Origin: Pseudomaricurvus sp. HS19
Lineage (GTDB): Bacteria > Pseudomonadota > Gammaproteobacteria > Pseudomonadales > Cellvibrionaceae
Assembly (NCBI RefSeq): GCF_009857815.1
Contig: NZ_WVVW01000015.1
Span: 1-39,665 of the forward strand
DNA: 39,665 nucleotides
Direction: 5' to 3'
A program made the translations under genes and the position numbers. Below are positions 1 to 7,300 of the stretch, in pieces; positions within the stretch are counted from its first letter, which is position 1, and every line of letters starts with the position of its first letter. Below the pieces are notes generated by a model that did no database searches, had not been told where the DNA came from, and saw only the letters and a list, made by a program, of their open reading frames with translations.

Positions 1-166
1 TCCCCTTTGCCCCAATTGTGGGGATTGGCACAGCCCTGGTCACGGGTAACGAAGGGGCGCCATTTCTAACCGACTGAATTGCTTCAGGTTTATTTTTACA
101 TCCCGGGAAAAGTGCTGGAGCGAATTTTGCTCCGCTTGTCTGGTAAGCACAGCGAAAGAGCCAGAC
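1..166. other. Left-edge non-coding stretch with start-site hairpin
   Basis: No complete gene is visible here. All three forward frames are open from the window edge and close by about position 77, so the tail of an upstream gene is possible but cannot be assigned. Two inverted repeats precede the first gene. One is GGAGC...GCTCC around 117-133. The other is TGTCTGG (137-143) pairing with CCAGACA (161-167), whose right arm ends on the A of the ATG at 167. The purine-rich stretch that would serve as ribosome binding site (near 152-159) lies in the loop. Formation of this hairpin could affect initiation of the downstream gene; this is inference. Confidence 0.4.
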
Positions 167-895
167 ATGTCCACTATCTACCAGAGCAGCCCGGCCCCGG
201 GTTCCACCGCCAGCTTCAGCAACCTGCCCTGGGGCGAGCGCCTGCAGCAGGCCGGCAGCAGCCGTCACGCCGCCATCCGCGAGGCATTCGCATCCGAGCC
301 CTTCCTGCTCACCTCCCTGATGGGACCGGTGGACGGTCCCGAGTGGCCGTCAGACCCGGCGTGGTTGGCGCTGGAGGTGGACGGCTGCGGCGCCATTCTT
401 TCCGACGGGCTCTCTGACCCCTGGGTAGAGAAGGACCGGCTGGCCACGGGCCTCGGGTTGGAAGTGATGGTGCGCAGCCCGGAAATTGCCCCGGTTGAGG
501 GGGAGCTACTGACGCTGGCGGACAGCTGGATCTTCCCCATGACCGCCGAGATCAGTCACACCCTGGCCAGCTACCCGCGCCTTTGCAGTCGTTTGCTGGC
601 GGGTGAGCCGCTCTCCATGCGTTTCAACATTGAGCACATCAAGGATGGGCGCGGCCTGGCCGGTGCGCTGTTGCACCAGCCACGGGACCTGCCCGGTGGT
701 GTGAAGAGGCTGCCCACGGCGGGTGGCGACGTAACCCTGATCGTGGCCACGCTGTTAACCCGGGAGGAGCTGCGCTGGCTTGGCGGGCGCGGCGAAGAGG
801 GTCGCCGCCGCTTGCTGGAAAGCCTGTATGCAGGGGGTGTGGGATCACGCTCGCTGGCCGAACGCGATTCTGTCTGCCTGGAGGAGGCCGCATGA
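167..895 (+). CDS. Hypothetical protein, possibly suppressor-of-fused-like
   Basis: A soluble 242-residue protein with no signal peptide or membrane segment. I do not recognise it with certainty. The stretch around residues 75-105 (SDGLSDPW, then GLGLEVMV) and the later W-I-F-P-M segment resemble bacterial suppressor-of-fused-fold proteins, but this is a weak impression. The ATG at 167 follows a purine-rich stretch. The stop codon overlaps the start of the truncated hemoglobin gene (ATGA at 892-895), which indicates translational coupling, so the product probably belongs with the globin and the next gene. No catalytic motif is visible and no function is assigned. Confidence 0.7.
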   Translation: MSTIYQSSPAPGSTASFSNLPWGERLQQAGSSRHAAIREAFASEPFLLTSLMGPVDGPEWPSDPAWLALEVDGCGAILSDGLSDPWVEKDRLATGLGLEVMVRSPEIAPVEGELLTLADSWIFPMTAEISHTLASYPRLCSRLLAGEPLSMRFNIEHIKDGRGLAGALLHQPRDLPGGVKRLPTAGGDVTLIVATLLTREELRWLGGRGEEGRRRLLESLYAGGVGSRSLAERDSVCLEEAA

Positions 896-1356
896 GCACT
901 GACCTTCCAATGACTGACCTGCCACTGTACGGCTCCGGCGACTCCACCTATCAGTCGGTGGGCGGGCTGGAGGGCATCACCCAATTGGTGGATCGCTTTT
1001 ACGACCTGATGGAGAGCCTGCCGGAAGCCAAAGCCCTGCGAGAAATGCACCCACAGGATTTGACCGGTTCGCGGCAGAAGCTGGTCTACTTCCTCTCCGG
1101 CTGGATGGGTGGCCCCAAACTGTTTGCCGAGCACTTCGGTTCCATCAGCTTGCCGGTGGCTCACGCACACTTGCCCGTGGATAGGGACAGCAAGGCCATG
1201 TGGCTGCACTGCATGGCCACGGCGCTGGAGCAGCTGGGTTACCCGCTGGAGCTGCGCGACTATCTTGTGGCGAAGTTTGAAACACCGGCAGAGAGCATTC
1301 GCCTGATGGCCGAGTTTGAGCAGGGCAAAAAGCAGCAGCCGGGCACCGGGCTGTGA
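892..1356 (+). CDS. Group II truncated hemoglobin
   Basis: A 154-residue 2-on-2 globin of the trHbO/YjbI type, a heme protein of the cytosol thought to handle O2, NO or reactive species. The family block YFLSGWMGGP lies at residues 66-75. The likely proximal histidine (F8) is H91 in the segment LPVAHAHLP, and a tryptophan at the G8 position (W104, MWLHCM) is typical of groups II and III. Tyr37 in RFYDLM is a candidate B10 residue. The N-terminal 20 residues are an extension beyond the usual globin core. The start overlaps the preceding stop by four bases, and the next gene follows 22 bases downstream, so the three genes look like one transcript. Confidence 0.9.
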   Translation: MSTDLPMTDLPLYGSGDSTYQSVGGLEGITQLVDRFYDLMESLPEAKALREMHPQDLTGSRQKLVYFLSGWMGGPKLFAEHFGSISLPVAHAHLPVDRDSKAMWLHCMATALEQLGYPLELRDYLVAKFETPAESIRLMAEFEQGKKQQPGTGL

Positions 1357-1378
1357 TAAACACGCCGGAGGCAGCCCT

Positions 1379-2002
1379 ATGATGCGCATCCTGGTAACCC
1401 GCGAGCTGGCCAAGGCGCTGGGTCGACATGTCAGGCCGGCCCGTAACGGTGATGCCGATTTGCTCTGGCGTGCCGACCTGAAGATCATCGGGATGGAAGC
1501 CTGCGTGGTGCTGCAGGAGCAGCAGACCGGCTACATCCTGTTGTTGTGCGGTCTTAACGCGGATCAGTTCGCCCACTTTCCGCAGTTGTTGCAGGATCGC
1601 TTCTGGCGCGAGCTGGCCTCCATCTGCCAGCAGGCCGGCTTGCATGACAAGGCGACGCTGATCGAATCGTTGCAGGCCATCGCCGCAGAGCAGCACTACC
1701 AGCTGGACCCGGAGCCGCCGGAAGAGGGCAAGATTATCAGCGTGATGGAGAAGCTGGAGCGCCGTGTGCTGCACGATAACCTGTCCCTGCCGGTGGATGG
1801 CCGCTCGGCCTTCGATTTCGGTTTCCTGATCAATACCCGTCTCTCCAAACAGGCGGCGCAGAATGGTGATTCCAACGCTGCCGAGGGGCTGGGCAACCTC
1901 TGCCTGAACCTGATTGAGATGCGGCAGGAGGAGGAAAACCTCTCACCAGTAGTCTCTATTGACGACAATGTGGTGAGTGTGGATTTCAGTCGTCGCGGCT
2001 GA
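1379..2002 (+). CDS. Hypothetical protein with N-terminal DUF6933-like domain
   Basis: A 207-residue protein. I chose the ATG at 1379 because GGAGG lies at 1367-1371, seven bases before it, and the longer open frame would run back into the globin gene. The first 110 residues (ILVTRELAKALG, ADLLWRADLKIIG, then CVVLQEQQTGYILLLCGL) resemble the small DUF6933 family, in which a beta-rich domain of unknown role has this pattern. The remainder is helical and acidic (RLSKQAAQNGDSNAAEGL, MRQEEENL). It is the last gene of the globin unit; about 185 bases without a gene follow. The function is unknown and the family link is tentative. Confidence 0.7.
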   Translation: MMRILVTRELAKALGRHVRPARNGDADLLWRADLKIIGMEACVVLQEQQTGYILLLCGLNADQFAHFPQLLQDRFWRELASICQQAGLHDKATLIESLQAIAAEQHYQLDPEPPEEGKIISVMEKLERRVLHDNLSLPVDGRSAFDFGFLINTRLSKQAAQNGDSNAAEGLGNLCLNLIEMRQEEENLSPVVSIDDNVVSVDFSRRG

Positions 2003-2188
2003 GAGTCAGTCGTGAAAACCCGCCTGTTGTTTCGCAATCCTGCGCATGCTTTCGTTTTCCTGATGCTAAATCCCATGGTCGGGGCGGATCGCATTTACAC
2101 CCTCACAGTGCACTTTTAGAGTCCTCTTTACGGTGACTGTGTCTGCGGCTTCCAGCGGGCACGAATAACAATAATGAGGACCTGAATC

Positions 2189-3562
2189 ATGCAAGCTGCA
2201 CAACCGCAAGGATTGATCGACGACCTGCGCAGGGAGAAGAGCGTAGGGATGCAGGAGGCGGGCTTTGACCGCAGCAACCTGTCGGTCTCCACTGACCGCT
2301 ATGTCTCCCGGGAATACGCTGAGCGCGAGCGGGAGATGATCTGGATGAAAACCTGGCAGGCGGTGGGACGTGAGGACCAGATCCCCAATGCCGGCGACTG
2401 GAAAGAGTACCGGCTCTTTGATCAGTCCTTCCTGGTGGTGCGTGGCAGCGACCAGCGGGTGCGTGGGTTTGTGAACGCCTGTCCCCACCGGGGCAATGTA
2501 TTGTGCACGGAAAAGCATGGCAGCAACGCGCGCTTTACTTGCCCTTACCACCACTGGTCCTTTGCCCTGGATGGCAAGCTGGTGGGGGTGGGGCGGCCGG
2601 ACCTGGTGGGCCCTATCGACAAGAGCCAGCACGGTCTGGTGCAGGTTTCCGTCGACACCTTCGGCGGTTTTATTTTCCTCAATCCCGATCCCGACGCGCA
2701 GCCACTGCGTGAGTATCTGGGTGAAGATGTGGTGCAGTTCCTGGAGCCTTACCACCTGGAAAAGCTGTCACCGGTAATGGACGTGCGTGAGGCGCTGGAC
2801 TGCAACTGGAAGGTGGTGGTGGATGCCTTCCAGGAGGGTTACCACATTGATGGTATCCATCCCGAATTACTGGCGGTGATTGTGATCGACCCGTCCCGTA
2901 CCCGTTATAACTTCCCCAGCCATCACAACCTGGCGGTGGCGCCGTTTGATGTGAAGCACGCCAATGATCCCGACTTCAGCGCCAACCGGGAGGTGGAGGC
3001 GATTCGTGCCTTGCCCGGAACCTTTCCCGGTGTGGCGGCGATCCTGCCGAAGTTTGAAGAGCTGGCGGCAGCCTATCAGGATGCGCAGGGCGAGTTCACT
3101 TTCCCGGGCGGAGTTTCCGGTCGCTCACTGTTGCAGCAAGCCACCCGCGAGACGCTGACCGCCAGCGGTCTGGACGTGAGCGGCCTCACCGACGCCCAGA
3201 TGAGCGATAACCATGGCTATCTGTTATTCCCCAATTTTTTTATGACAGTGCGCGCCGGTGAGTGCCACATTATCCTGCCGACCCCTCATCCGGATGGCGA
3301 TCCCAATCGCTGTATCTGGCATGTCACCAGCTACATGTGGCTGCCGCCGGGACTGGAAGAGTTTCGCGCGGAGTTGGTGGAAGTCACCGAACCTGGCACC
3401 TATCCTTATTTCCTGGCGTTGCAGCAGGATTACGAGCAGATGCCACGCCAGCAAAATGGCTTGCGCAATGCGCTGCTGAAAGAGCTGACCCTGGCGCAGG
3501 AGGAGGTGTGCGTGGCCCATTTTCACTCGGTGGTGGACAAGTTTATGGCCGGTGAGGCCTGA
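2189..3562 (+). CDS. Rieske non-heme iron oxygenase, alpha subunit
   Basis: A 457-residue catalytic component of an aromatic-ring-hydroxylating type oxygenase, which uses electrons from a separate reductase/ferredoxin to activate O2 at a mononuclear iron. The Rieske [2Fe-2S] ligands are visible as C98-x-H100 and C118-x2-H121. The catalytic-domain motif D212-x3-E216-x2-H219-x4-H224 supplies two iron histidines and the bridging aspartate, and D414 (LQQDYEQ) is a candidate third iron ligand. The length is typical for the family. The ATG at 2189 has GAGGA about eight bases upstream. No beta subunit, ferredoxin or reductase gene is nearby, so the electron donor must be encoded elsewhere. The substrate cannot be read from the sequence. 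The NTF2-like and TauD-type genes that follow suggest a catabolic role. Confidence 0.93.
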   Translation: MQAAQPQGLIDDLRREKSVGMQEAGFDRSNLSVSTDRYVSREYAEREREMIWMKTWQAVGREDQIPNAGDWKEYRLFDQSFLVVRGSDQRVRGFVNACPHRGNVLCTEKHGSNARFTCPYHHWSFALDGKLVGVGRPDLVGPIDKSQHGLVQVSVDTFGGFIFLNPDPDAQPLREYLGEDVVQFLEPYHLEKLSPVMDVREALDCNWKVVVDAFQEGYHIDGIHPELLAVIVIDPSRTRYNFPSHHNLAVAPFDVKHANDPDFSANREVEAIRALPGTFPGVAAILPKFEELAAAYQDAQGEFTFPGGVSGRSLLQQATRETLTASGLDVSGLTDAQMSDNHGYLLFPNFFMTVRAGECHIILPTPHPDGDPNRCIWHVTSYMWLPPGLEEFRAELVEVTEPGTYPYFLALQQDYEQMPRQQNGLRNALLKELTLAQEEVCVAHFHSVVDKFMAGEA

Positions 3563-3571
3563 CCAGGTTGC

Positions 3572-3703
3572 CGCACAGACTTTAGCTGCGAAGTATTTAA
3601 AACTGTAAAGCTGTGCGAATGCCGCTACCCGCCGGAGCCCCGGCGCGGTATGTTTGATAGCCGGCTGTTCGACTGCCGCCTGATTGCGGCGGGTCGAACG
3701 GCC
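3572..3703 (+). repeat. Three consecutive stem-loops between Rieske and NTF2-like genes
   Basis: The 206-base gap holds three stem-loops read by eye. The first is CGCACAG(a)CTTTA at 3572-3584 pairing with TAAAGCTGTGCG at 3606-3617. The second is CGCCGG (3630-3635) with CCGGCG (3640-3645) around a tetraloop. The third is a long stem at 3663-3703 whose arms contain GTTCGAC/GTCGAAC and GCCGC/GCGGC around a six-base loop, extended by GGC/GCC through a T-G wobble. None is followed by a T-run, so they are not classical intrinsic terminators. Differential mRNA stability or processing is a possible role. Confidence 0.55.
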
Positions 3704-3768
3704 ACGTGACAAAAATAATAAGGCGCGTCTGTACAGAACCGTGCAGCCAGCGCGCACAGGAGTTCACA

Positions 3769-4236
3769 ATGTCTCTACCCCTGCAGGACGTTAACGACGT
3801 CATTGGTAACTACACCGGTAAATCCCGCATTATTCTCGACTACTGCCAGATCATGACTGACATGATGGCAGAGGCCAAACAACCCGGCTTTTCCGAAGAC
3901 AGCTGGGCGCCGCTGGCGGCCTTGTGTGACACGAAAAATTTCAGCCGTATCGGTAACTTCAAGGAGGAGATGACCTGGGAGAGCTATATCGGTTTTCTTA
4001 CTCCCTGGGCCATGTCGTCCGAATGGGAGTGCTCTTTCAAGCGCATTACCGAATCCGGCAACACGGTATTCCTGGAGCTGGAAGAGCGCACTGTTATGGG
4101 AGGCCATAGCAGTACGGTGAACTCCATGTCGGTTTACGAATTCAACGCCGCCGGCAAGATTGAACACATCGATATCTACCTGCAGATGGAACTGCCGGAT
4201 CCGGCCATGCTCAAAAATTATGATGGCGTGTTGTAA
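3769..4236 (+). CDS. NTF2-like (SnoaL-type) protein
   Basis: A 155-residue protein with the length and pattern of an NTF2-like cone-shaped domain, as in SnoaL-like isomerases, small hydroxylase subunits and dehydratases. Supporting segments are the helical N-terminus, a central aromatic region (WESYIGFLTPWAMSS) and C-terminal beta strands (VYEFNAAGKIEHIDIYLQM), where the G-K-I-x-H-x-D-x-Y pattern is characteristic of the fold. I chose the ATG at 3769 because AGGAG lies seven bases upstream; an upstream TTG/ATG extension would enter a structured leader. Lying between a Rieske alpha subunit and a TauD-type dioxygenase, it could be a beta-like partner, an isomerase or a binding protein of the same pathway. 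The exact reaction is not determined. Confidence 0.8.
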   Translation: MSLPLQDVNDVIGNYTGKSRIILDYCQIMTDMMAEAKQPGFSEDSWAPLAALCDTKNFSRIGNFKEEMTWESYIGFLTPWAMSSEWECSFKRITESGNTVFLELEERTVMGGHSSTVNSMSVYEFNAAGKIEHIDIYLQMELPDPAMLKNYDGVL

Positions 4237-4259
4237 AACTGATTGATTGGGGCCCGTGA

Positions 4260-4285
4260 CCCGCACACCGTCAGGTGCTTGCGGG
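4260..4285 (+). repeat. Stem-loop between NTF2-like and TauD-type genes
   Basis: CCCGCA plus CACC (4260-4269) pair with GGTG (4274-4277) and TGCGGG (4280-4285) around the tetraloop GTCA, with a two-base bulge on the right. It lies about 30 bases before the downstream start codon. There is no T-run, so a processing or stability element fits better than a terminator. Confidence 0.5.
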
Positions 4286-4316
4286 GCGCCGGTCGTTGCG
4301 TTGTGGAGTAAACACT

Positions 4317-5150
4317 ATGACTGCTGTACTGAAACCTGAATTTGACGTGGTTGATATCAATCCCAAAATTGGCTGCCGCGTCCTCGCCAGTAAAGAGACG
4401 CTGGTCAGCGGTAAATACGCGGGCCGGATTCGCGAACTGCTGGAGCAGCGCGGTGTGCTGGTCTTTCCCGGGGTGCACATGAGCGATCCCGAGCAGGTGG
4501 CATTTACCAGGACCCTTGGTGAATTCTCACCGGAAATTTTTGGCGATGAGATATACAAGGTCACCCTCGATACCGACGAGAACGCCCGCGCCGATTACCT
4601 GAAAGGGGCTTTCTACTGGCACATCGACGGCACCATGTCGGATGTGCCGATCCTGGCTTCCATCCTGTCGGCCAAGGTACTGCCGAAAGAGGGGGGTAAT
4701 ACGGAGTTCTGCAACACTTACGCTGCATACGACGCTTTACCCGAGGAGAAAAAACAGGAGATTGAAGGCCTGGAAGTACTCCACTCCTTTGCCGCGTCCC
4801 AGTTCTACCACAATCCGGAACCGACGGCTGCGAAGCTGGAAGAGTGGATCAATATGGGCAACAAGGTGCTGCCACTGGTGTGGGAACATCGCTCCGGGCG
4901 CAAGTCACTGGTGCTGGGCAACACCGCCGAGCGGGTGCTGAATGTCGATCCCATTACCAGTGCCCGGCTGCTGCACGGCCTGCGGGATTGGTGCACCAGC
5001 GAACCCTTCTTCTACAGCCACCACTGGGAACCCGGCGATATGGTGATGTGGGATAACACCGGCACCATGCACCGTGCTACCTATTACGATCCCGCCAGCG
5101 GTCGCATGATGCACCGCACCAAACTGGAAGGTGAAGAGCCGGTTATCTGA
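4317..5150 (+). CDS. TauD/TfdA-family Fe(II)/2-oxoglutarate-dependent dioxygenase
   Basis: A 277-residue cytosolic oxygenase that would couple 2-oxoglutarate decarboxylation to substrate hydroxylation. The iron-binding facial triad is visible as H102-x-D104 (WHIDGT) and H252 (MHRATY), with R263 or R267 (SGRMMHRTKL) as the likely 2-oxoglutarate-binding arginine. Length and motif spacing fit the TauD/TfdA family. The ATG at 4317 follows GTGGAG at a reasonable distance and removes 14 residues of the longer frame. It is the third gene of the oxygenase cluster. Its stop overlaps by eight bases the 3' end of the convergent AraC-type gene. The substrate could be a sulfonate, an aryloxyacid or something unrelated. 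Confidence 0.92.
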   Translation: MTAVLKPEFDVVDINPKIGCRVLASKETLVSGKYAGRIRELLEQRGVLVFPGVHMSDPEQVAFTRTLGEFSPEIFGDEIYKVTLDTDENARADYLKGAFYWHIDGTMSDVPILASILSAKVLPKEGGNTEFCNTYAAYDALPEEKKQEIEGLEVLHSFAASQFYHNPEPTAAKLEEWINMGNKVLPLVWEHRSGRKSLVLGNTAERVLNVDPITSARLLHGLRDWCTSEPFFYSHHWEPGDMVMWDNTGTMHRATYYDPASGRMMHRTKLEGEEPVI

Positions 5151-6012
5151 TCTTGCCCTGACCGCAATCCCGGGCCTGACGGCGGAACTCGGTAGGGGTT
5201 TTGCCGGTCAGTCGACGGAAAGCGGTAGAGAAGTAGGCGGCGCTTTTAAAGCCGAGTTGGCAGGCCACCTCTTCGCAACTGTAGTGGTCGTTGCTCAGCA
5301 GCGCTTTGGCGGTTTTCAGGCGTTCGGCGGTAATGTATTTATGAATCTGCCAGCCGGTGGCGGCCTTGAAGGCGCGCGCCAGGTGCCCCTCACTGATATT
5401 GCAGAGTGCGGCCAGCTGGGCGAGGCTGGGATAGCCTTCCTGTGGCGATGACTCAATCCGTTCCTGTACGCGGCGCAACTGCCATGGCGCCAGACCCACA
5501 CCATCACGCCCCCGGTTGCCCTTGCGTTGCAGTTGGCGCATATAACGGGCCAGCTCAACCAGGATCATATTGGAGACGGACTCAATAAGGATTTCGCTGC
5601 CAAATCCAGGCTGTTCAATCTCGGCGTGAATCTCCTGCATCAGGGTTTCCAGCCGCTGGTTGCGCATAAATACCAGCGCGTTGGTGTATTTCTCCCACTG
5701 TTCGGCGGGTATTTGGGTGGTCGCCTCGAAGTAGTCCTCGTCGTAGATACAGTTCAGTACCCGCAACGGCTGCTCCATGGGGTAAAGCCGAATCGGCAGC
5801 CCGGGTGGCAGCAGGCCAACGGCGTGTACCCGAGGCATCACTTCCGGCGTGGATAGCTTGCCAATACGCAGTGGGGAGTGGTTGTCCGATAACCTTTGGC
5901 TGAGGTTGTAGCCACGGTAGGCGGGGGTGTCCTCGACCCCATCCCAGCTAACGGTGTGCACCAGGACGGAGACGCGGGGGGTGGCAACGATCTGTTCGGT
6001 AATCTGTTCCAT
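5143..6012 (-). CDS. AraC-family transcriptional regulator
   Basis: A 289-residue regulator. The C-terminal third is a double helix-turn-helix of the AraC/XylS type (LAQLAALCNISEGHLARAFKAATG, then CEEVACQLGFKSAAYFSTAFRRLTGKTPTEFRRQ). The N-terminal part, about residues 1-170, would be a ligand-sensing domain but has no feature pointing to a specific ligand. It is convergent with the TauD-type dioxygenase gene and overlaps its end by eight bases, so it is the obvious candidate regulator of the oxygenase cluster. It could also control the divergent small gene at 6290. The start at 6012 is the first in-frame start and I see no strong alternative. Confidence 0.9.
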   Translation of the reverse strand: MEQITEQIVATPRVSVLVHTVSWDGVEDTPAYRGYNLSQRLSDNHSPLRIGKLSTPEVMPRVHAVGLLPPGLPIRLYPMEQPLRVLNCIYDEDYFEATTQIPAEQWEKYTNALVFMRNQRLETLMQEIHAEIEQPGFGSEILIESVSNMILVELARYMRQLQRKGNRGRDGVGLAPWQLRRVQERIESSPQEGYPSLAQLAALCNISEGHLARAFKAATGWQIHKYITAERLKTAKALLSNDHYSCEEVACQLGFKSAAYFSTAFRRLTGKTPTEFRRQARDCGQGKIR

Positions 6013-6147
6013 GGGGATATCGTTATTATCTCTACCTGCAGAGTTTTCACTAACTAGGCCATAGCAGGGATGGGCTCGTCAATGTGGCACCGCAACTGGG
6101 GGTAGATTGGACATTATTATGGCCTCTTCGGAAATGCCGGCTGGCAC

Positions 6148-6161
6148 AGAACAAATGTTCT
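6148..6161. promoter_or_regulatory. Perfect 14-bp inverted repeat in AraC upstream region
   Basis: AGAACA-AA-TGTTCT is a perfect palindrome with a two-base centre, flanked by GC/GC at the next outer matching positions. It lies in the 277-base divergent gap between the AraC-type gene and the small secreted-protein gene, a natural place for an operator. The protein that binds it cannot be told from sequence. The rest of this gap (6013-6289) shows no gene. Confidence 0.4.
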
Positions 6162-6289
6162 CAGCTGGTGCGTGACAGGAGGGGAACTAAGGTGCTATCT
6201 AATGTCTATAGAGGTAAGCGGTGCATAAGTGGGTAGCCGGCGACTGATCCGGCTCACCTGCGATCCGCTCCCCAACCCAAGGTGACACA

Positions 6290-6592
6290 ATGCTTCGTAT
6301 TCTGGTCTATTTGAGTTTGCTGGTTGCATCAGGCGTTTGCCTGGGCAATGGCCTCAATGCGCCCGATACGGACTCCCAGTGGTCTGCGATTACCGCGCTT
6401 GAGAGTAACTCTCTAGATGGTGAAGGTGATAGTACTGACCCGGGCACCGATGAAGAGAGCCAGGCCTGGCTAACCCCGGCTGCGCTCCCCACTTTCCCCC
6501 TTTCCGCCATTGCACCGATAGCCACTGACGCCATTGCAGCGGTTGTTATCGCTTCGGTTACTCCCCCTATTCGCGCTCCCCCTGCTGCCTGA
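6290..6592 (+). CDS. Small exported hypothetical protein
   Basis: A 100-residue product. The N-terminus (MLRILVYLSLLVASGVCLGNG) looks like a signal peptide, with a possible cleavage near residue 19. The mature part is acidic and low in complexity in the middle (DGEGDSTDPGTDEES), and its C-terminal half is a hydrophobic alanine/proline/isoleucine-rich stretch that could insert in a membrane. AAGGTG lies about six bases before the ATG, which supports translation. I recognise no family. It follows a divergent intergenic region with a palindrome and is directly followed by a strong nested stem-loop, then the CBS-domain gene. Whether it is a real protein rather than a chance frame is moderately certain. 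Confidence 0.5.
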   Translation: MLRILVYLSLLVASGVCLGNGLNAPDTDSQWSAITALESNSLDGEGDSTDPGTDEESQAWLTPAALPTFPLSAIAPIATDAIAAVVIASVTPPIRAPPAA

Positions 6593-6593
6593 T

Positions 6594-6659
6594 TTCGATT
6601 TGTGAACTTGTGTTAGCCATGGCGGGCTGCCGTGCGGCCTGCCATCCAAAAAAATCGAA
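6594..6659. repeat. Nested inverted repeats (cruciform-like) after the small gene
   Basis: Two bases after the stop codon an outer pair TTCGATTT (6594-6601) / AAATCGAA (6652-6659) encloses an inner hairpin. The inner arms ATGGCGGGCTGC (6619-6630) and GCGGCCTGCCAT (6634-6645) pair over all 12 positions with two G-U wobbles and a CGT loop. No T-run follows on the plus strand. It may stabilise or end the upstream transcript, or be a small structured RNA. Confidence 0.55.
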
Positions 6660-6709
6660 GCGCGTGATGCCTGACCCATACTGCGGCGGGATCACGAGGA
6701 GTAAGGCAA

Positions 6710-7270
6710 ATGAAAAAGTTAACTCTCTATCCCGTATCCCGTATTGATCAATTGGCCCAGCCCGAGGCGCCTGTGCAGCTCAACCTGGAGAGCCCCGCGC
6801 TGGAGTTCTTTACCGATTTCAGTCGCTCCGAGCCCCTGGTGATCGACGACAGCGCCAGTGCGGTTGAAGCCCGGGAGATGATGATCAAGACCCATGTGAG
6901 GCTGAAGCTGGTGGTCAGCACCGGTGGTGATTTTGCCGGCGTTATCAGCGCCGATGACCTCTCCGAGCAGAATATCCTGCAGCGTGCCATTGCCATGCGC
7001 GCCAATCGCGGGGACCTCAGGGTGAGGGACCTGATGACGCCCAAGGAGGAGTTGCTGGCCCTGAGTATTGATGAGGTGAGCCGGGTCAGTATTGGCGATG
7101 TTGTGGCCATGCTGAAGGACAACCATCAGCAGCACTGCCTGGTGCTGGATCCTGCCACGCACAAGATACGTGGCATCTTCTCCGCCAGTGATATCTCCCG
7201 CAAACTGAAACTGCGTATCGATATCCGTGACCAGTCCAACTTCTACAAGGTGTTTGCGGCTATCGGCTGA
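6710..7270 (+). CDS. CBS-domain pair protein
   Basis: A 186-residue cytosolic protein made almost entirely of two CBS modules, which commonly bind adenine nucleotides and act as energy sensors. The first module spans about residues 38-100 (PLVIDDSASAVEAREMM, then FAGVISADDL). The second spans about residues 105-175 (RVRDLMTPKEELLAL, then KIRGIFSASDISRKL). There is no fused enzyme or transporter domain, so it would act on an unknown partner. The ATG at 6710 has GAGGAG upstream. It is convergent with the phosphoribosyltransferase gene, and a perfect ten-base-pair stem-loop lies between them. Confidence 0.9.
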   Translation: MKKLTLYPVSRIDQLAQPEAPVQLNLESPALEFFTDFSRSEPLVIDDSASAVEAREMMIKTHVRLKLVVSTGGDFAGVISADDLSEQNILQRAIAMRANRGDLRVRDLMTPKEELLALSIDEVSRVSIGDVVAMLKDNHQQHCLVLDPATHKIRGIFSASDISRKLKLRIDIRDQSNFYKVFAAIG

Positions 7271-7276
7271 ACAAGG

Positions 7277-7300
7277 CACTAACCGCAGCGGCGGTTAGTG
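7277..7300. terminator. Stem-loop between convergent CBS and phosphoribosyltransferase genes
   Basis: CACTAACCGC (7277-7286) and GCGGTTAGTG (7291-7300) form a perfect ten-base-pair stem around the loop AGCG. The right arm contains the complement of the phosphoribosyltransferase stop codon (7295-7297). It sits where both transcripts must end but has no T-run, so bidirectional termination is plausible but unproven. Confidence 0.5.

Noticed and set aside
1-77. Possible C-terminus of an upstream protein (frame 3, ending before 77)
   Set aside because: Only about 24 codons are visible, all three frames are open at the edge, and nothing identifies the right one.
571-1488. 305-residue minus-strand frame over the globin unit
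   Set aside because: Crosses the globin and both neighbouring genes; composition is that of an antisense shadow.
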